A stretch of 64,000 nt of DNA from positions 496,001-560,000 of the forward strand of contig NZ_PYAW01000004.1 in the NCBI RefSeq assembly GCF_003014755.1, written 5' to 3'. Numbering within the stretch: position 1 is the stretch's first letter; every line of letters begins with the position of its first letter. The translations under genes were made by a program, and so were the position numbers. Below, in pieces: positions 46,755 through 55,110 of the stretch. Source of the DNA: Chitinophaga niastensis (GTDB taxonomy: Bacteria > Bacteroidota > Bacteroidia > Chitinophagales > Chitinophagaceae). The notes beneath the pieces are model-generated. The model was not told the origin of the DNA, did not search any database, and worked only from the letters and a program-made list of their open reading frames with translations.

Positions 46755-48428
46755 CTATACATACCATTTATGGTACATAGCAGAATCTGTTCCTTCCACA
46801 AAACAATCAAGTCTGCCTTCCTGCCATGAGCATACACCTACATCTGAGGAGAGGACACCACCCAGGTCTGAGTCGCCATTCCAGGTGCTTCCATCCCACC
46901 ATTTATGCATCATGCTGTATGTTTGACCCGGATAAAAGATATCGATCCGGTTAGGACCCCATGAAACAGCCGCAGGGCTACCGAACATATTAGATTGCAG
47001 ATCTTCCCATCCGCTCCATCCGTTACTATACCATTTATGCCAGAGATGATTATTTTGTCCTCTTGCAAAACAGTCGAGTCTTCCTGGTGCCCATGAAGAT
47101 ACCGCAGGTGCAGAAGTGATAATTCCGCCCAGGTCTTCCCAGCCATGCCATGCGCCATCCCACCAGAGATGCCACATAGATGAATTCATACCACGGGCAA
47201 AAATATCAATACGGTTAGGTCCCCAGCTCACGCAGGCAGGTTCTGATGATAATGTACCACCAAGGTCTTCCCAGGCACTCCATCCACCCTGGAAGTATTT
47301 ATGCCACAGGTGATGGTTCAAGCCTACTGCAAAAATATCCAGCCGGCCATTGGCCCATGAACAAATAGCAGGTGCACCCTGAATTTGTCCGCCTAATGAT
47401 TCCCAACCATACCAACCATTTCCATCCCACCATTTATGATACACGGCACTATCCAGTCCTCTTACCACTACATCAATCCGGTTTGCTGCCCATGAAACCG
47501 CATTGGGTCTGGAAGTAAGTAAGCCTCCCAGGTTTTCATAACCATGCCAGCCATGAGCCGGAGCAGGCAATTTTATACCACTGGCAGTCCAGAATGGGAA
47601 TTCTGTGTCAATACCTGCCTGGCCGTAAGCTATTTTGAAAAAGCCTCCTTTGCCCCATCCGGCGCCCCAGGAATTTTTGCATAACCAGCACTGTTCTGCT
47701 TCAGAGTAACCGATCACAGTAACACAGTGTAACCCTTTATCTACACCGGTTACATGTATGTATACGCCATCTGCATAAGAAAAGAAATCTTCATACACGT
47801 GCATCACGGCAGAGCAGGGTCCATTAGTGGACAAATAATTTTTACGATCTGTTATATCTGCCAATGTAGTAGAGTTGGTGATTTTCACAGCTCTTGCGTC
47901 ACGGTTGGGTCCCACTGTACAATGGGGAGCTTGTCCGCTCCAGATATTATTACCCGGGAAAGCGCTGGCATAAGGGAAGCAGGCTTCATCAGGAATGCCG
48001 CGGGTCTTTATCTGGCCATACGCGTCTGTAGGCCACCAGCCACCGCAATTAGCACCATGTGAGGAGCAAAAATGAAGATCTGCTTCAGACAGATCCAGTA
48101 ATTGTCCTTGTTCAATAGATGCCATTGCTTCTGTAACAGCAGTAGTGCAGAAAGATACGCAGGAGCCACATCCTCCCTGATCTTTTATTGGCGTGATGTG
48201 GTTGCCGTTGTGGTTCCGCCAGTCAACCGCAGGTGCATAATTGGCCGCTGATGCCGCGCCTGCCTTGGGTTTCATGATAGTTGCCAGTTCCGCTGTATTT
48301 ACTACAACGCCTAACAGGCCTTTTTGCTGATCTTCCGGTAGCTGTGAAACGGCAGTTTCGCGTGCCTGCCATCGGTTATTTGTTTTTTCAAGGTTAGCTA
48401 CGAGGTCAGTGATACTGAAATTTGACAT
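46755..48428 (-). CDS. Papain-family (C1) cysteine peptidase with six PLL-like propeller repeats
   Basis: A 557-residue protein from the ATG at 48428; an upstream in-frame TTG is less likely. Residues ~1-65 form a propeptide-like region. The C1 domain has Gln84 and Cys90 in KDQGGCGSC, His234 in GLHCVTVIGY and Asn252 in CKNSWGAGWG, so the catalytic set is complete. From about residue 295, six ~45-residue Trp-rich repeats (SWGPNRIDIFARG, then WHKWW, then GWEDLGG) resemble PLL-like sugar-binding beta-propellers; these usually have seven blades. There is no signal peptide, so export, if any, is by another route. It has its own promoter (48687-48717) and is followed by a chagasin-like inhibitor gene. 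Confidence 0.9.
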   Translation of the reverse strand: MSNFSITDLVANLEKTNNRWQARETAVSQLPEDQQKGLLGVVVNTAELATIMKPKAGAASAANYAPAVDWRNHNGNHITPIKDQGGCGSCVSFCTTAVTEAMASIEQGQLLDLSEADLHFCSSHGANCGGWWPTDAYGQIKTRGIPDEACFPYASAFPGNNIWSGQAPHCTVGPNRDARAVKITNSTTLADITDRKNYLSTNGPCSAVMHVYEDFFSYADGVYIHVTGVDKGLHCVTVIGYSEAEQCWLCKNSWGAGWGKGGFFKIAYGQAGIDTEFPFWTASGIKLPAPAHGWHGYENLGGLLTSRPNAVSWAANRIDVVVRGLDSAVYHKWWDGNGWYGWESLGGQIQGAPAICSWANGRLDIFAVGLNHHLWHKYFQGGWSAWEDLGGTLSSEPACVSWGPNRIDIFARGMNSSMWHLWWDGAWHGWEDLGGIITSAPAVSSWAPGRLDCFARGQNNHLWHKWYSNGWSGWEDLQSNMFGSPAAVSWGPNRIDIFYPGQTYSMMHKWWDGSTWNGDSDLGGVLSSDVGVCSWQEGRLDCFVEGTDSAMYHKWYV

Positions 48429-48686
48429 AAACTCGTGATTTTTGAGAGTGAACAAATAGAGGTTTCGATATTAATTGAAAATAATGGGGTCGTGCGACGT
48501 TGAATACGTTGATTAATGATCGTGTGTACGCTTTGAATACCGGAAAAAATCTGGTGATGAATGAAAAGCCCGAATAAAAGACAATAGTGAATCAATGAAC
48601 TCAACCAAGCTGATGTGGTGAGAAAAATAGGGTGAAGAAAATTAAAGGAGAATGCCATTCACATAACAATCATATTTCTTCGTTGC

Positions 48687-48717
48687 CAAAGTTAGGAAGG
48701 AGCTATAACATAGCAAA
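48687..48717 (-). promoter_or_regulatory. Promoter of the papain-like peptidase gene
   Basis: On the minus strand TTTG (48717-48714), 19 bases, then TAACTTTG (48694-48687), an exact Bacteroidota -33/-7 match. The leader would be about 250 nt, unusually long, and has no supported gene. Confidence 0.6.
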
Positions 48718-48850
48718 ATAAAGGTTGGTTGCAATCCTTTGCATTCTAAAAAAATAATTTGCACTATACTTTTTAATAACAAAATCGTTGATTTTACAAG
48801 TATGTTTATTGTTAGCTATGTGGCATGCCATCTGTATAAAATTGAATCGG

Positions 48851-48920
48851 AAAAGCCGCTGCTATCTATACAGGAAGAATAACGTGGGGCTTCCTCAAAC
48901 ATAGACAGCACCGGCTTTTT
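48851..48920. terminator. Bidirectional-looking terminator hairpin
   Basis: AAAAGCCGCTGCTATCTAT (48851-48869) pairs with 48901-48919 at 17 of 19 positions, with T runs on both outer sides. It lies about 30 bases after the stop of the leftward gene at 48949 and upstream of the peptidase promoter. Confidence 0.65.
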
Positions 48921-48948
48921 GGGGCATTTTTAAAACGATTAAAAGAGA

Positions 48949-49245
48949 TCAGGAATTTTGCGCGGCTGCAAGACCTTTTTGCAAGTCCTCTAAATTCATG
49001 ACAGGATGAAATTCCACTTTAGCATTCATCTTCATAAAAAAGGGTTCAGCAATACCTGGTATTTCCGATGGATCTTTAAGATCAAATACCATAAAGAATG
49101 ATCTGCAGCCATCAACGGCATGGAAGTAGGAGGCCTCCGGCTTAATTTTATCCGTTGTTGATTTAATAAGCTGGGGCAGTGAACCATCTGTGATGGCCTT
49201 GTTTGATGCTGCCACATCCATAATAACTTTCATTATTGTTCGCAT
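48949..49245 (-). CDS. DUF3303-like small protein
   Basis: About 98 residues from the ATG at 49245 (ATGs at 49281 and 49233 are alternatives). The sequence has the layout of a ferredoxin-like small domain: MKVIMDVAAS at the start, SYFHAVDGCRSFFMVFDL in the middle and FHPVMNLEDL near the end, as in DUF3303-type proteins (tentative). No signal peptide or catalytic motif is seen. It is a single leftward gene with a terminator. Role unknown. Confidence 0.6.
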   Translation of the reverse strand: MRTIMKVIMDVAASNKAITDGSLPQLIKSTTDKIKPEASYFHAVDGCRSFFMVFDLKDPSEIPGIAEPFFMKMNAKVEFHPVMNLEDLQKGLAAAQNS

Positions 49246-49543
49246 GACTTTGGGATTTAATGAAAACCAAATGTCATACATTTTTTAATCTAAAACATTA
49301 TTAATAATAAAAATCAGGATGCTCTTTGTGTTCAATAAACGCAAAGAAGCAAGTGGTTTTTCTTTGTGTTAAATGAACGCAAAGTGTGATCTGTACTGTT
49401 TTTAATGTATGTATAGTTAGGCTTCCAAATTAACTTGTTTCTTTTGTAAACCTTTCCGGTTGTTTGATGTTAATCTATCAGGAGTTTATATATCTCTACC
49501 CCATTACCCCGCTAACTATTCACTTAATGATCAACTGTCATCT

Positions 49544-49990
49544 ATGATTAAGCACGTAAAAAGCATTTTAATCCTGGGGAGCATTTTTATTGCCATCACT
49601 GCCCGATCACAGGTAGTGGTGCAGGTAAATGCAGGTTCCCGCGCATTGTGGGGCACCAATCAGAATCTGTTTATAGATCAACAGGGACATTGTCAATTTT
49701 ATCTGAACGAAGTTCGTGGTACTGTAAAAGATTCTTCCTCATTTAACATTCCGGTATCCCAGCTTGTGTCTTTTTTGGACAAGGCTAAGCAGGTTGGCTT
49801 CTTTAACCTCAAAAACAAGTATGATGGAGGCCTCGCAGATGGATCCGGCATCTTTTTATCACTGAACAATTCAGGGCAAAAGCACTATGTTGAGCTACTG
49901 AATAAAGACATCCCCGAAGTGCATGAACTTGTTGTTGAGCTCAACACTATCCTTGCACCGCATGGTATTAAGATCAACTATGGTCAATAA
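49544..49990 (+). CDS. Small secreted protein of unknown function
   Basis: A 148-residue protein from the ATG at 49544, giving a signal peptide (MIKHVKSILILGSIFIAITARSQ). An in-frame TTG 28 codons upstream is an unlikely start. The mature part is a small alpha/beta domain with SQLVSFLDKAKQVGFFNL and the Gly-rich segment YDGGLADGSG. I do not recognise the family. Its stop is 22 bases before the lipoprotein metallopeptidase gene in the same direction, so the two are probably co-transcribed and may act together at the cell envelope. Confidence 0.65.
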   Translation: MIKHVKSILILGSIFIAITARSQVVVQVNAGSRALWGTNQNLFIDQQGHCQFYLNEVRGTVKDSSSFNIPVSQLVSFLDKAKQVGFFNLKNKYDGGLADGSGIFLSLNNSGQKHYVELLNKDIPEVHELVVELNTILAPHGIKINYGQ

Positions 49991-50012
49991 CTTTCCCCCA
50001 AAAAAACTAATC

Positions 50013-51227
50013 ATGAAATACTTTATTTTCCTGGCATTGATATTTGCCGGTTTTTTACTGATACAAGGTTGTGCAGTACAAAACCATGCTACCACAGTAG
50101 AACGGGATAAAGAGAATGGTTGTACAATACATGTCATTCTGCAGATCGGCATCGAGGGGACAGATGCTGATGTGATTGCGGTGCGTGATCAGCTGGAAGA
50201 ATGTTATTCTAAAAAATGTGTAATACCATGTGAAAACGATAACTCAGTGGGATGCCCGGTGCTCAGCCATGTAAACGTAAAGAAATGGTCTGCACTCAGC
50301 GACGATGAGAAAAAATCATTTCATCATATTACAATGGTTAACAATGATGGTCAGCCTTCCAATGCCCATATCGGTACACCAAACGGTGGCCCCAAAACAG
50401 GTACATGGCGCCGGGACGAACCTCCCAGAACCTATTGCCATGAAGTGTTACACCTGGCAGGATTAAAAGATCAATATTGTTCGCGGGTATATGATACCGT
50501 TACACACACTTCCGTGGTAGAGGTAACTTGCGACCCACCTCCTGATCCGGACGGAAATAACTGTTGTACTGCCACCGCAGCGATGATACGTTGTGGTCAG
50601 CCTTGCCCTGGGCATAACAATGATCTCATGGCAACACTAACGCCTGAACTTTCCTGTGATAATATCCTGGATGTAGTTAAAAAAGCCGGATTGAACAGCT
50701 GCCCGGAAGCTTGTTGTCCTCATCATCACACTTATTATAATCCGAAGAACCTGATCTTTATAGGGCCCAGTTACGTGCATTTCGGAGATAAGGATCTTCA
50801 CTACGGCAGCTATGGGGGCACAGGGGAGTATACCCATTTTTTTACTCCCAAGATCGGCGCCACGGTGGATATAGGAATTTATTTTCATAATGATAAACAG
50901 AATGAATTAACAACGCACTATCAACAATGGAATGCAACAGCCGGTATTACTTTTATACCGATTACCAAACCAAAACCGCATGTTATTTTCTCCACCCACG
51001 CCTTATTCGGTATTTCAACATATTCGTATAAATTCACAGGCAATGGTTTCACCAGTAACAAAACCTCACAGCATTCATTCACTCCAAACATAGGAGTAGC
51101 ACTGGATTGGCCTGTGAGTAAATCGTTCGCTATCCGGTTAGTGCAGGCAGATTATATGCCTACCTTTTTTTCTAAGTCTACCCAAAATAATTTCAGGATC
51201 AGTATAGGAGCAGCCTGGATGTTCTAG
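50013..51227 (+). CDS. Lipoprotein with metzincin-like zinc-peptidase motif
   Basis: A 404-residue protein from the ATG at 50013; frames opening further upstream overlap the previous gene. The lipobox LIQGC puts the lipidated cysteine at residue 20. CHEVLHLAGLKDQY (His143, Glu144, His147, Asp153) is an extended HExxHxxGxxD zinc site, and NNDLMATL with Met206 would be the Met-turn of a metzincin. The catalytic half is cysteine-rich (many C, including NNCC and EACC), suggesting disulfides outside the cytoplasm. The C-terminal ~160 residues (from about GPSYVHFG) are beta-rich with aromatic ends, like a small outer-membrane barrel. Role unknown; a surface protease is inferred. Confidence 0.72.
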   Translation: MKYFIFLALIFAGFLLIQGCAVQNHATTVERDKENGCTIHVILQIGIEGTDADVIAVRDQLEECYSKKCVIPCENDNSVGCPVLSHVNVKKWSALSDDEKKSFHHITMVNNDGQPSNAHIGTPNGGPKTGTWRRDEPPRTYCHEVLHLAGLKDQYCSRVYDTVTHTSVVEVTCDPPPDPDGNNCCTATAAMIRCGQPCPGHNNDLMATLTPELSCDNILDVVKKAGLNSCPEACCPHHHTYYNPKNLIFIGPSYVHFGDKDLHYGSYGGTGEYTHFFTPKIGATVDIGIYFHNDKQNELTTHYQQWNATAGITFIPITKPKPHVIFSTHALFGISTYSYKFTGNGFTSNKTSQHSFTPNIGVALDWPVSKSFAIRLVQADYMPTFFSKSTQNNFRISIGAAWMF

Positions 51228-51384
51228 CGGAGGAATAGTCTGTTTTTATATATCCTGTAAACTAACATATCTGTGCTGATTGCCGGGCAATCGGGGTGAG
51301 TAATAAATGATCTCGCTCTGGTTGCCTGCGGCTATTTTACAAAGGTCCCTCAGTACCTTTATAGAAATAAGCCCGAATTTATTT

Positions 51385-52392
51385 ATGAGTTTGCAGCTTA
51401 CCACCGCCAATAAAGAGGAAATCAGCTACCAGAAATATGTTCCCCAAGCATTGTTGAACCACGTAATTGCAAATGCTCAGCTGTATTATTGCAGTGGTGA
51501 TTACGGACAACTCATTTTTCAGGAAATTGCCGGATCCGATTTCAGTATATGGTATAGTGAATATCTCATAGCGCAAAACACTACTATATATGCGTACGGT
51601 GATGAACCATGCCTTGAATTACATTTCACTTTAAATAACAAACAGGTTTGCGATCTGGAAGGATTGGGAAACGTAGTAATATCTGCCTGGCAGTATAATA
51701 TTATTTATCTGCCCTTTGTTCAAAGTAAGTCCACCTTTAAGCAGGGAAAAGGATGTACCAGTTTTGACATTCACTTTTCCAAAGAATATCTTTTTAAATT
51801 AATTCCCTATTTTCCTTTGATAGGCCAATTCATGGAAAATGTGGACCGGGAAATAGCCTGTATTTTTAGTCCGCAGAATGCGGCAGCATCTCCTCAAATG
51901 ATCGCCATTATTAATAAAATACTGTACTGCGGATATACAGGTGTCATTAAAGATATCTACCTGGAAAATAAAGCCCATGAATTACTCTTACTCGCATTGG
52001 AGAAACTAACCTGGCGGGAGGATATGCATAATGATATGGAGTTGCGCCCGGATGATATTGAACGTTTACAGGAAGCCAGAAATTTGCTGCTGCAAAACAT
52101 GGACAATCCCTGCTCGCTCAGGGAGCTGGCGCATAAAGTATTTATTAATGAGTTCAAATTAAAGAAAGGATTCAAACAACTATTTGGTGCTACGGTATTT
52201 GATTTTTTACTAAATGCCCGAATGGAAAAGGCTTATTTGTTACTAACGGAAACGGATATGCTGATTAAGGAAATAACCATGATAACAGGATATAAGAATG
52301 TCTCAAATTTTACCGCTGCATTTAAAAAGAAATACGGGTATCCTCCAGGTAGATTTAAAAACAATTTGCGGGAGGAAATAACTGTTCTGTAA
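51385..52392 (+). CDS. AraC-family transcriptional regulator (first of tandem pair)
   Basis: About 335 residues from the ATG at 51385, chosen because it matches the start of the paralog next door; the ATG at 51307 would add 26 residues. The N-terminal ~220 residues form an effector domain without known motifs. The C-terminal ~100 residues are an AraC double helix-turn-helix: NPCSLRELAHKVFINEFKLKKGFKQLFG, then FDFLLNARMEKAYLLL and GYKNVSNFTAAFKKKYGYPPG, split here for description. It precedes a close paralog by 74 bases in the same direction. Its targets are unknown; the nearby protease/inhibitor genes and the synthetase are candidates. Confidence 0.88.
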   Translation: MSLQLTTANKEEISYQKYVPQALLNHVIANAQLYYCSGDYGQLIFQEIAGSDFSIWYSEYLIAQNTTIYAYGDEPCLELHFTLNNKQVCDLEGLGNVVISAWQYNIIYLPFVQSKSTFKQGKGCTSFDIHFSKEYLFKLIPYFPLIGQFMENVDREIACIFSPQNAAASPQMIAIINKILYCGYTGVIKDIYLENKAHELLLLALEKLTWREDMHNDMELRPDDIERLQEARNLLLQNMDNPCSLRELAHKVFINEFKLKKGFKQLFGATVFDFLLNARMEKAYLLLTETDMLIKEITMITGYKNVSNFTAAFKKKYGYPPGRFKNNLREEITVL

Positions 52393-52466
52393 GCACCTTA
52401 TCAATTGATATAATTGCCAACTATTCCGAAGTAATATTTTAGAAAATTTGAGTCAAAAGGAACCCC

Positions 52467-53453
52467 ATGTCTTTTACCCGGTTTCAGGGAGAGGAGATCA
52501 CCTTTGTTGTCTGTACTGAAAATTTGCCATCATCTCTGGCAGGGTATGGCTTGCCGCATTGCTGTGCATTACATGCCTATGGCGATTTTGGAGATATGCT
52601 TTTTCAGGAAATTCCAGGCAATGGCTTTAGTATCCGGTATAATAATTACCTGATACGAAAGGAGGTGACTTTTAGTAATGTACCAGATACCCCGGTACTG
52701 GAATTGCATTTTTCATTAAAGAATAATATGCATTTTTTAATGGAAGGTATCGGCGCAGTAGTGATACATGAAATGCAGTATAATCTCATCTATTTGCCTT
52801 ACCTGCGTAATACCTCCTCCTTTAAGGCGGATACTGAATACTGTACGTTTAACATACGTTTTACTACTGAGTACCTTCATCGTTTTAGTGATGCTTTTCC
52901 TTCATTGCATATATTTATGCAACAGGTACAGGCAGGAAAGGCGGGGCAACTAAGCCCGTGGCATGGATATATCACTGCAGAGATGAAAGGAATTATTGAC
53001 AGCATCTTACATTGTAACTATACCGGTGAACCTCGTACCATTTACATCATTGCCAAGGTAGGAGAATTGTTGTTGCTGGCTTTACAAAGACTGGAGCATC
53101 CTGTTGGTAAAAATCCGCTGGTATTAAACGAGGAAGATATTGAAAAGTTGCTGGCTGCTAAAAAATGGCTGGAGAACAATATGGCGCATCCCTGTTCACT
53201 GAAAGAACTGGCCAATAGGGTAGGCACTAACGATTTTAAATTGAAGAAGGGCTTCCGGCAACTGTTTGGTACTACTGTTTTTGATTATTTGAAGGAAGTG
53301 CGTTTGGATAAAGCATTGCAGTTGTTGTACGAAATGGATACCTCTATAGGGGATATTGCGAAGATAATAGGGTTTAGAAATGCACCTAATTTTATTGTAG
53401 CATTTAAGAAGAAATTTGGTTTTCCACCTGGTGCGCTAAAAAAGAAAAAATGA
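52467..53453 (+). CDS. AraC-family transcriptional regulator (second of tandem pair)
   Basis: A 328-residue paralog of the preceding gene. It shares the effector-domain landmarks (LFQEIPGNGFSI against the first copy's LIFQEIAGSDFSI, and the YNLIYLP segment) and the AraC DNA-binding domain (CSLKELANRVGTNDFKLKK, VFDYLKEVRLDKAL, FKKKFGFPPG). The DNA-binding regions are closer than the effector regions, so the pair may read different signals at related sites (inference). A hairpin at 53487-53508 follows the stop. Confidence 0.88.
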   Translation: MSFTRFQGEEITFVVCTENLPSSLAGYGLPHCCALHAYGDFGDMLFQEIPGNGFSIRYNNYLIRKEVTFSNVPDTPVLELHFSLKNNMHFLMEGIGAVVIHEMQYNLIYLPYLRNTSSFKADTEYCTFNIRFTTEYLHRFSDAFPSLHIFMQQVQAGKAGQLSPWHGYITAEMKGIIDSILHCNYTGEPRTIYIIAKVGELLLLALQRLEHPVGKNPLVLNEEDIEKLLAAKKWLENNMAHPCSLKELANRVGTNDFKLKKGFRQLFGTTVFDYLKEVRLDKALQLLYEMDTSIGDIAKIIGFRNAPNFIVAFKKKFGFPPGALKKKK

Positions 53454-54051
53454 GCAAGAGATGTGGTGGTGCCTATTCACGAACAAGCCTCAAAAGAGAT
53501 TTTGAGGCCAGTTCAAAAGCCATCTTCCTTAATAAGAAATAGCGTTCCATATTCCATTAATTACATTCCAAAGAGTTAATATTATAAGATAATGAGGTGC
53601 TTATTTTGTCAGCTGTAATGATTTATACTGCGAAGGTAAGAACAAACGGACTGGGACACTTATTCTCAGCGGATAACAATATTTCTTAAAAAGGATTATT
53701 TAACTAAATTCTCCAAAATATAACTTTTTCAAATTGTTGGAGTCCGCAATTATTATTATGAAAATAAAACACCCTAATATTAATGGCTCAAATTATTCTG
53801 CATCTTTAAGTTACACCGAAACAATAAATTTAAGAGCAAGCTCATAAAAATCTGACAGGCAGTTGATTTTTAATTAAGAAAGCGTTATCTTTATAAAGAC
53901 ACACTCTCACAATTATAAGCTTTACGCAACCAGGTCAACCAATCATCTTTTCCCTCGAGACTTCATCTTTTGTTGCGTTAAATGTGCCCCACAAACACTT
54001 ACTAACCTAAAATGGCCGTTTAAATTTGGTTAGGCCATTAAGCGCTTTATT
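53454..54051. other. 598-base gap between the AraC pair and the sigma factor gene
   Basis: AT-rich, no supported gene. It holds a GCCTCAAAA/TTTTGAGGC hairpin (53487-53508) and, 24 bases before the sigma factor start, TAAATTTG (54021-54028), which matches a -7 box but lacks a -33 partner. Confidence 0.4.
53487..53508 (+). terminator. Hairpin after the AraC pair
   Basis: Perfect 9-base arms GCCTCAAAA and TTTTGAGGC around the loop GAGA. No T-tract follows, so terminator function is possible but not certain. Confidence 0.4.
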
Positions 54052-54663
54052 ATGAACCAGGAAAAGATCTGCTTGGATGCAACCACTGTGTATGCATTAA
54101 AAAACGGTAACACAAAAGCCCTCACTGATTTATTCAAATTTTACTATCCCCAGTTATGTTTATTTGCAGCACGCTTGATTACTAATGAACCTGCAGCCGA
54201 AGAAATTGCAGAAGAAACCTTTATGAAATTCTGGCAACGGCGCGATAATTTTGAAACCATACAAAACATTAAAGCCTTCCTGTATATCACTACACGCAAC
54301 AGCTGTATGGATTATTTAAGAAAAGCAGTGCGGGAAGAACACTCCCTGAAACAGCTGACTTATATTACGAGAGAGGATGATGATGAATTTATGCAGACCT
54401 CCATCATCCATTCAGAAGTGTTAGGTGAAATCTACCGTGAGATAGAACAGCTCCCCCCAAAGTGCAAACAAATATTTAAACTCAGTTTTATTGAAGGCAT
54501 GAAAAATCAGGAAATTGCCGATCACCTCGGGCTTGCTTTGCCTACTGTAAAAAATCAGAAAACCCGGGCAGTATGTCTTTTAAAGACAGTCTTACTGAAA
54601 AAGGATGTCTGGACCATGGTGATATTACTATTCTCTCTGCTGCGGTTATTAACAATGTATTAA
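54052..54663 (+). CDS. ECF RNA polymerase sigma factor (FecI type)
   Basis: A 203-residue sigma-70 family factor. Region 2 covers about residues 20-90 (YYPQLCLFAARLI, EEIAEETFMKFWQRR), and region 4 about 125-180 (QLPPKCKQIFKLSFIEG, NQEIADHLGLALPTVKNQ). This is the Bacteroidota FecI-like ECF group, which is normally held by a FecR anti-sigma factor and released on signal from a SusC receptor. Here FecR lies 4.2 kb downstream, with two other genes between. The last residues are hydrophobic (MVILLFSLL), a common feature of these factors. Confidence 0.9.
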   Translation: MNQEKICLDATTVYALKNGNTKALTDLFKFYYPQLCLFAARLITNEPAAEEIAEETFMKFWQRRDNFETIQNIKAFLYITTRNSCMDYLRKAVREEHSLKQLTYITREDDDEFMQTSIIHSEVLGEIYREIEQLPPKCKQIFKLSFIEGMKNQEIADHLGLALPTVKNQKTRAVCLLKTVLLKKDVWTMVILLFSLLRLLTMY

Positions 54664-54868
54664 CAATAAATCAGCTGTATGCTTTAGTGCTAAAGCAAAG
54701 AATAAACGTTTTTATAACGGCAGGTGATATTGACAGGTAGGTAGTGCAGCATTCATAACAGAAAACAATAACGTGACCGTTTTAATATATTATCCTTAGA
54801 AAACCAACCAGCAACCTTACACCATTTTTTTTCGATCAGATTCCCTTGTTACCAGCCCCAAAGGACAC

Positions 54869-54904
54869 ATAACCGGATACGTGTATAACACACGCCCGGT
54901 TATT
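54869..54904 (+). repeat. Leader hairpin, copy 1
   Basis: ATAACCGG (54869-54876) pairs with CCGGTTAT (54896-54903) around an inner GTGT/ACAC stem, followed by TTTC. It may terminate the sigma factor transcript. The sequence is related to the hairpin at 60160-60190, and both follow CCCCAAA. The rest of the 447-base gap 54664-55110 holds TAAGTTTG at 54948 (possible -7 box) and no gene. Confidence 0.55.
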
Positions 54905-55110
54905 TTCTTTCCTACCTGACCTGCCTCCTCCATTTCAGCAGATAAATTAAGTTTGTTTATCCTTATCCACCGGTGTTTTAAAAGCGCAAACACCGTGTAA
55001 AAGATATAATGTGAAAATCCGCCTGTTGAAACTTTTTACTCCCGCAAACATAAGTAACGATGTGATTTAATAGGGATATTTATTTTTTCGTATCACTGTT
55101 ATAACCCTGT

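Noticed and set aside
48398..48658. Leftward open frame overlapping the peptidase start
   Set aside because: It overlaps the real gene start in another frame and its predicted protein shows no family features.
54021..54028. TAAATTTG as promoter of the ECF sigma factor gene
   Set aside because: It matches a -7 box, but no TTTG lies at the expected distance and the leader would be only about 17 nt.
53820..54051. Possible tRNA or small RNA before the sigma factor gene
   Set aside because: No cloverleaf, CCA end or strong hairpin could be found.
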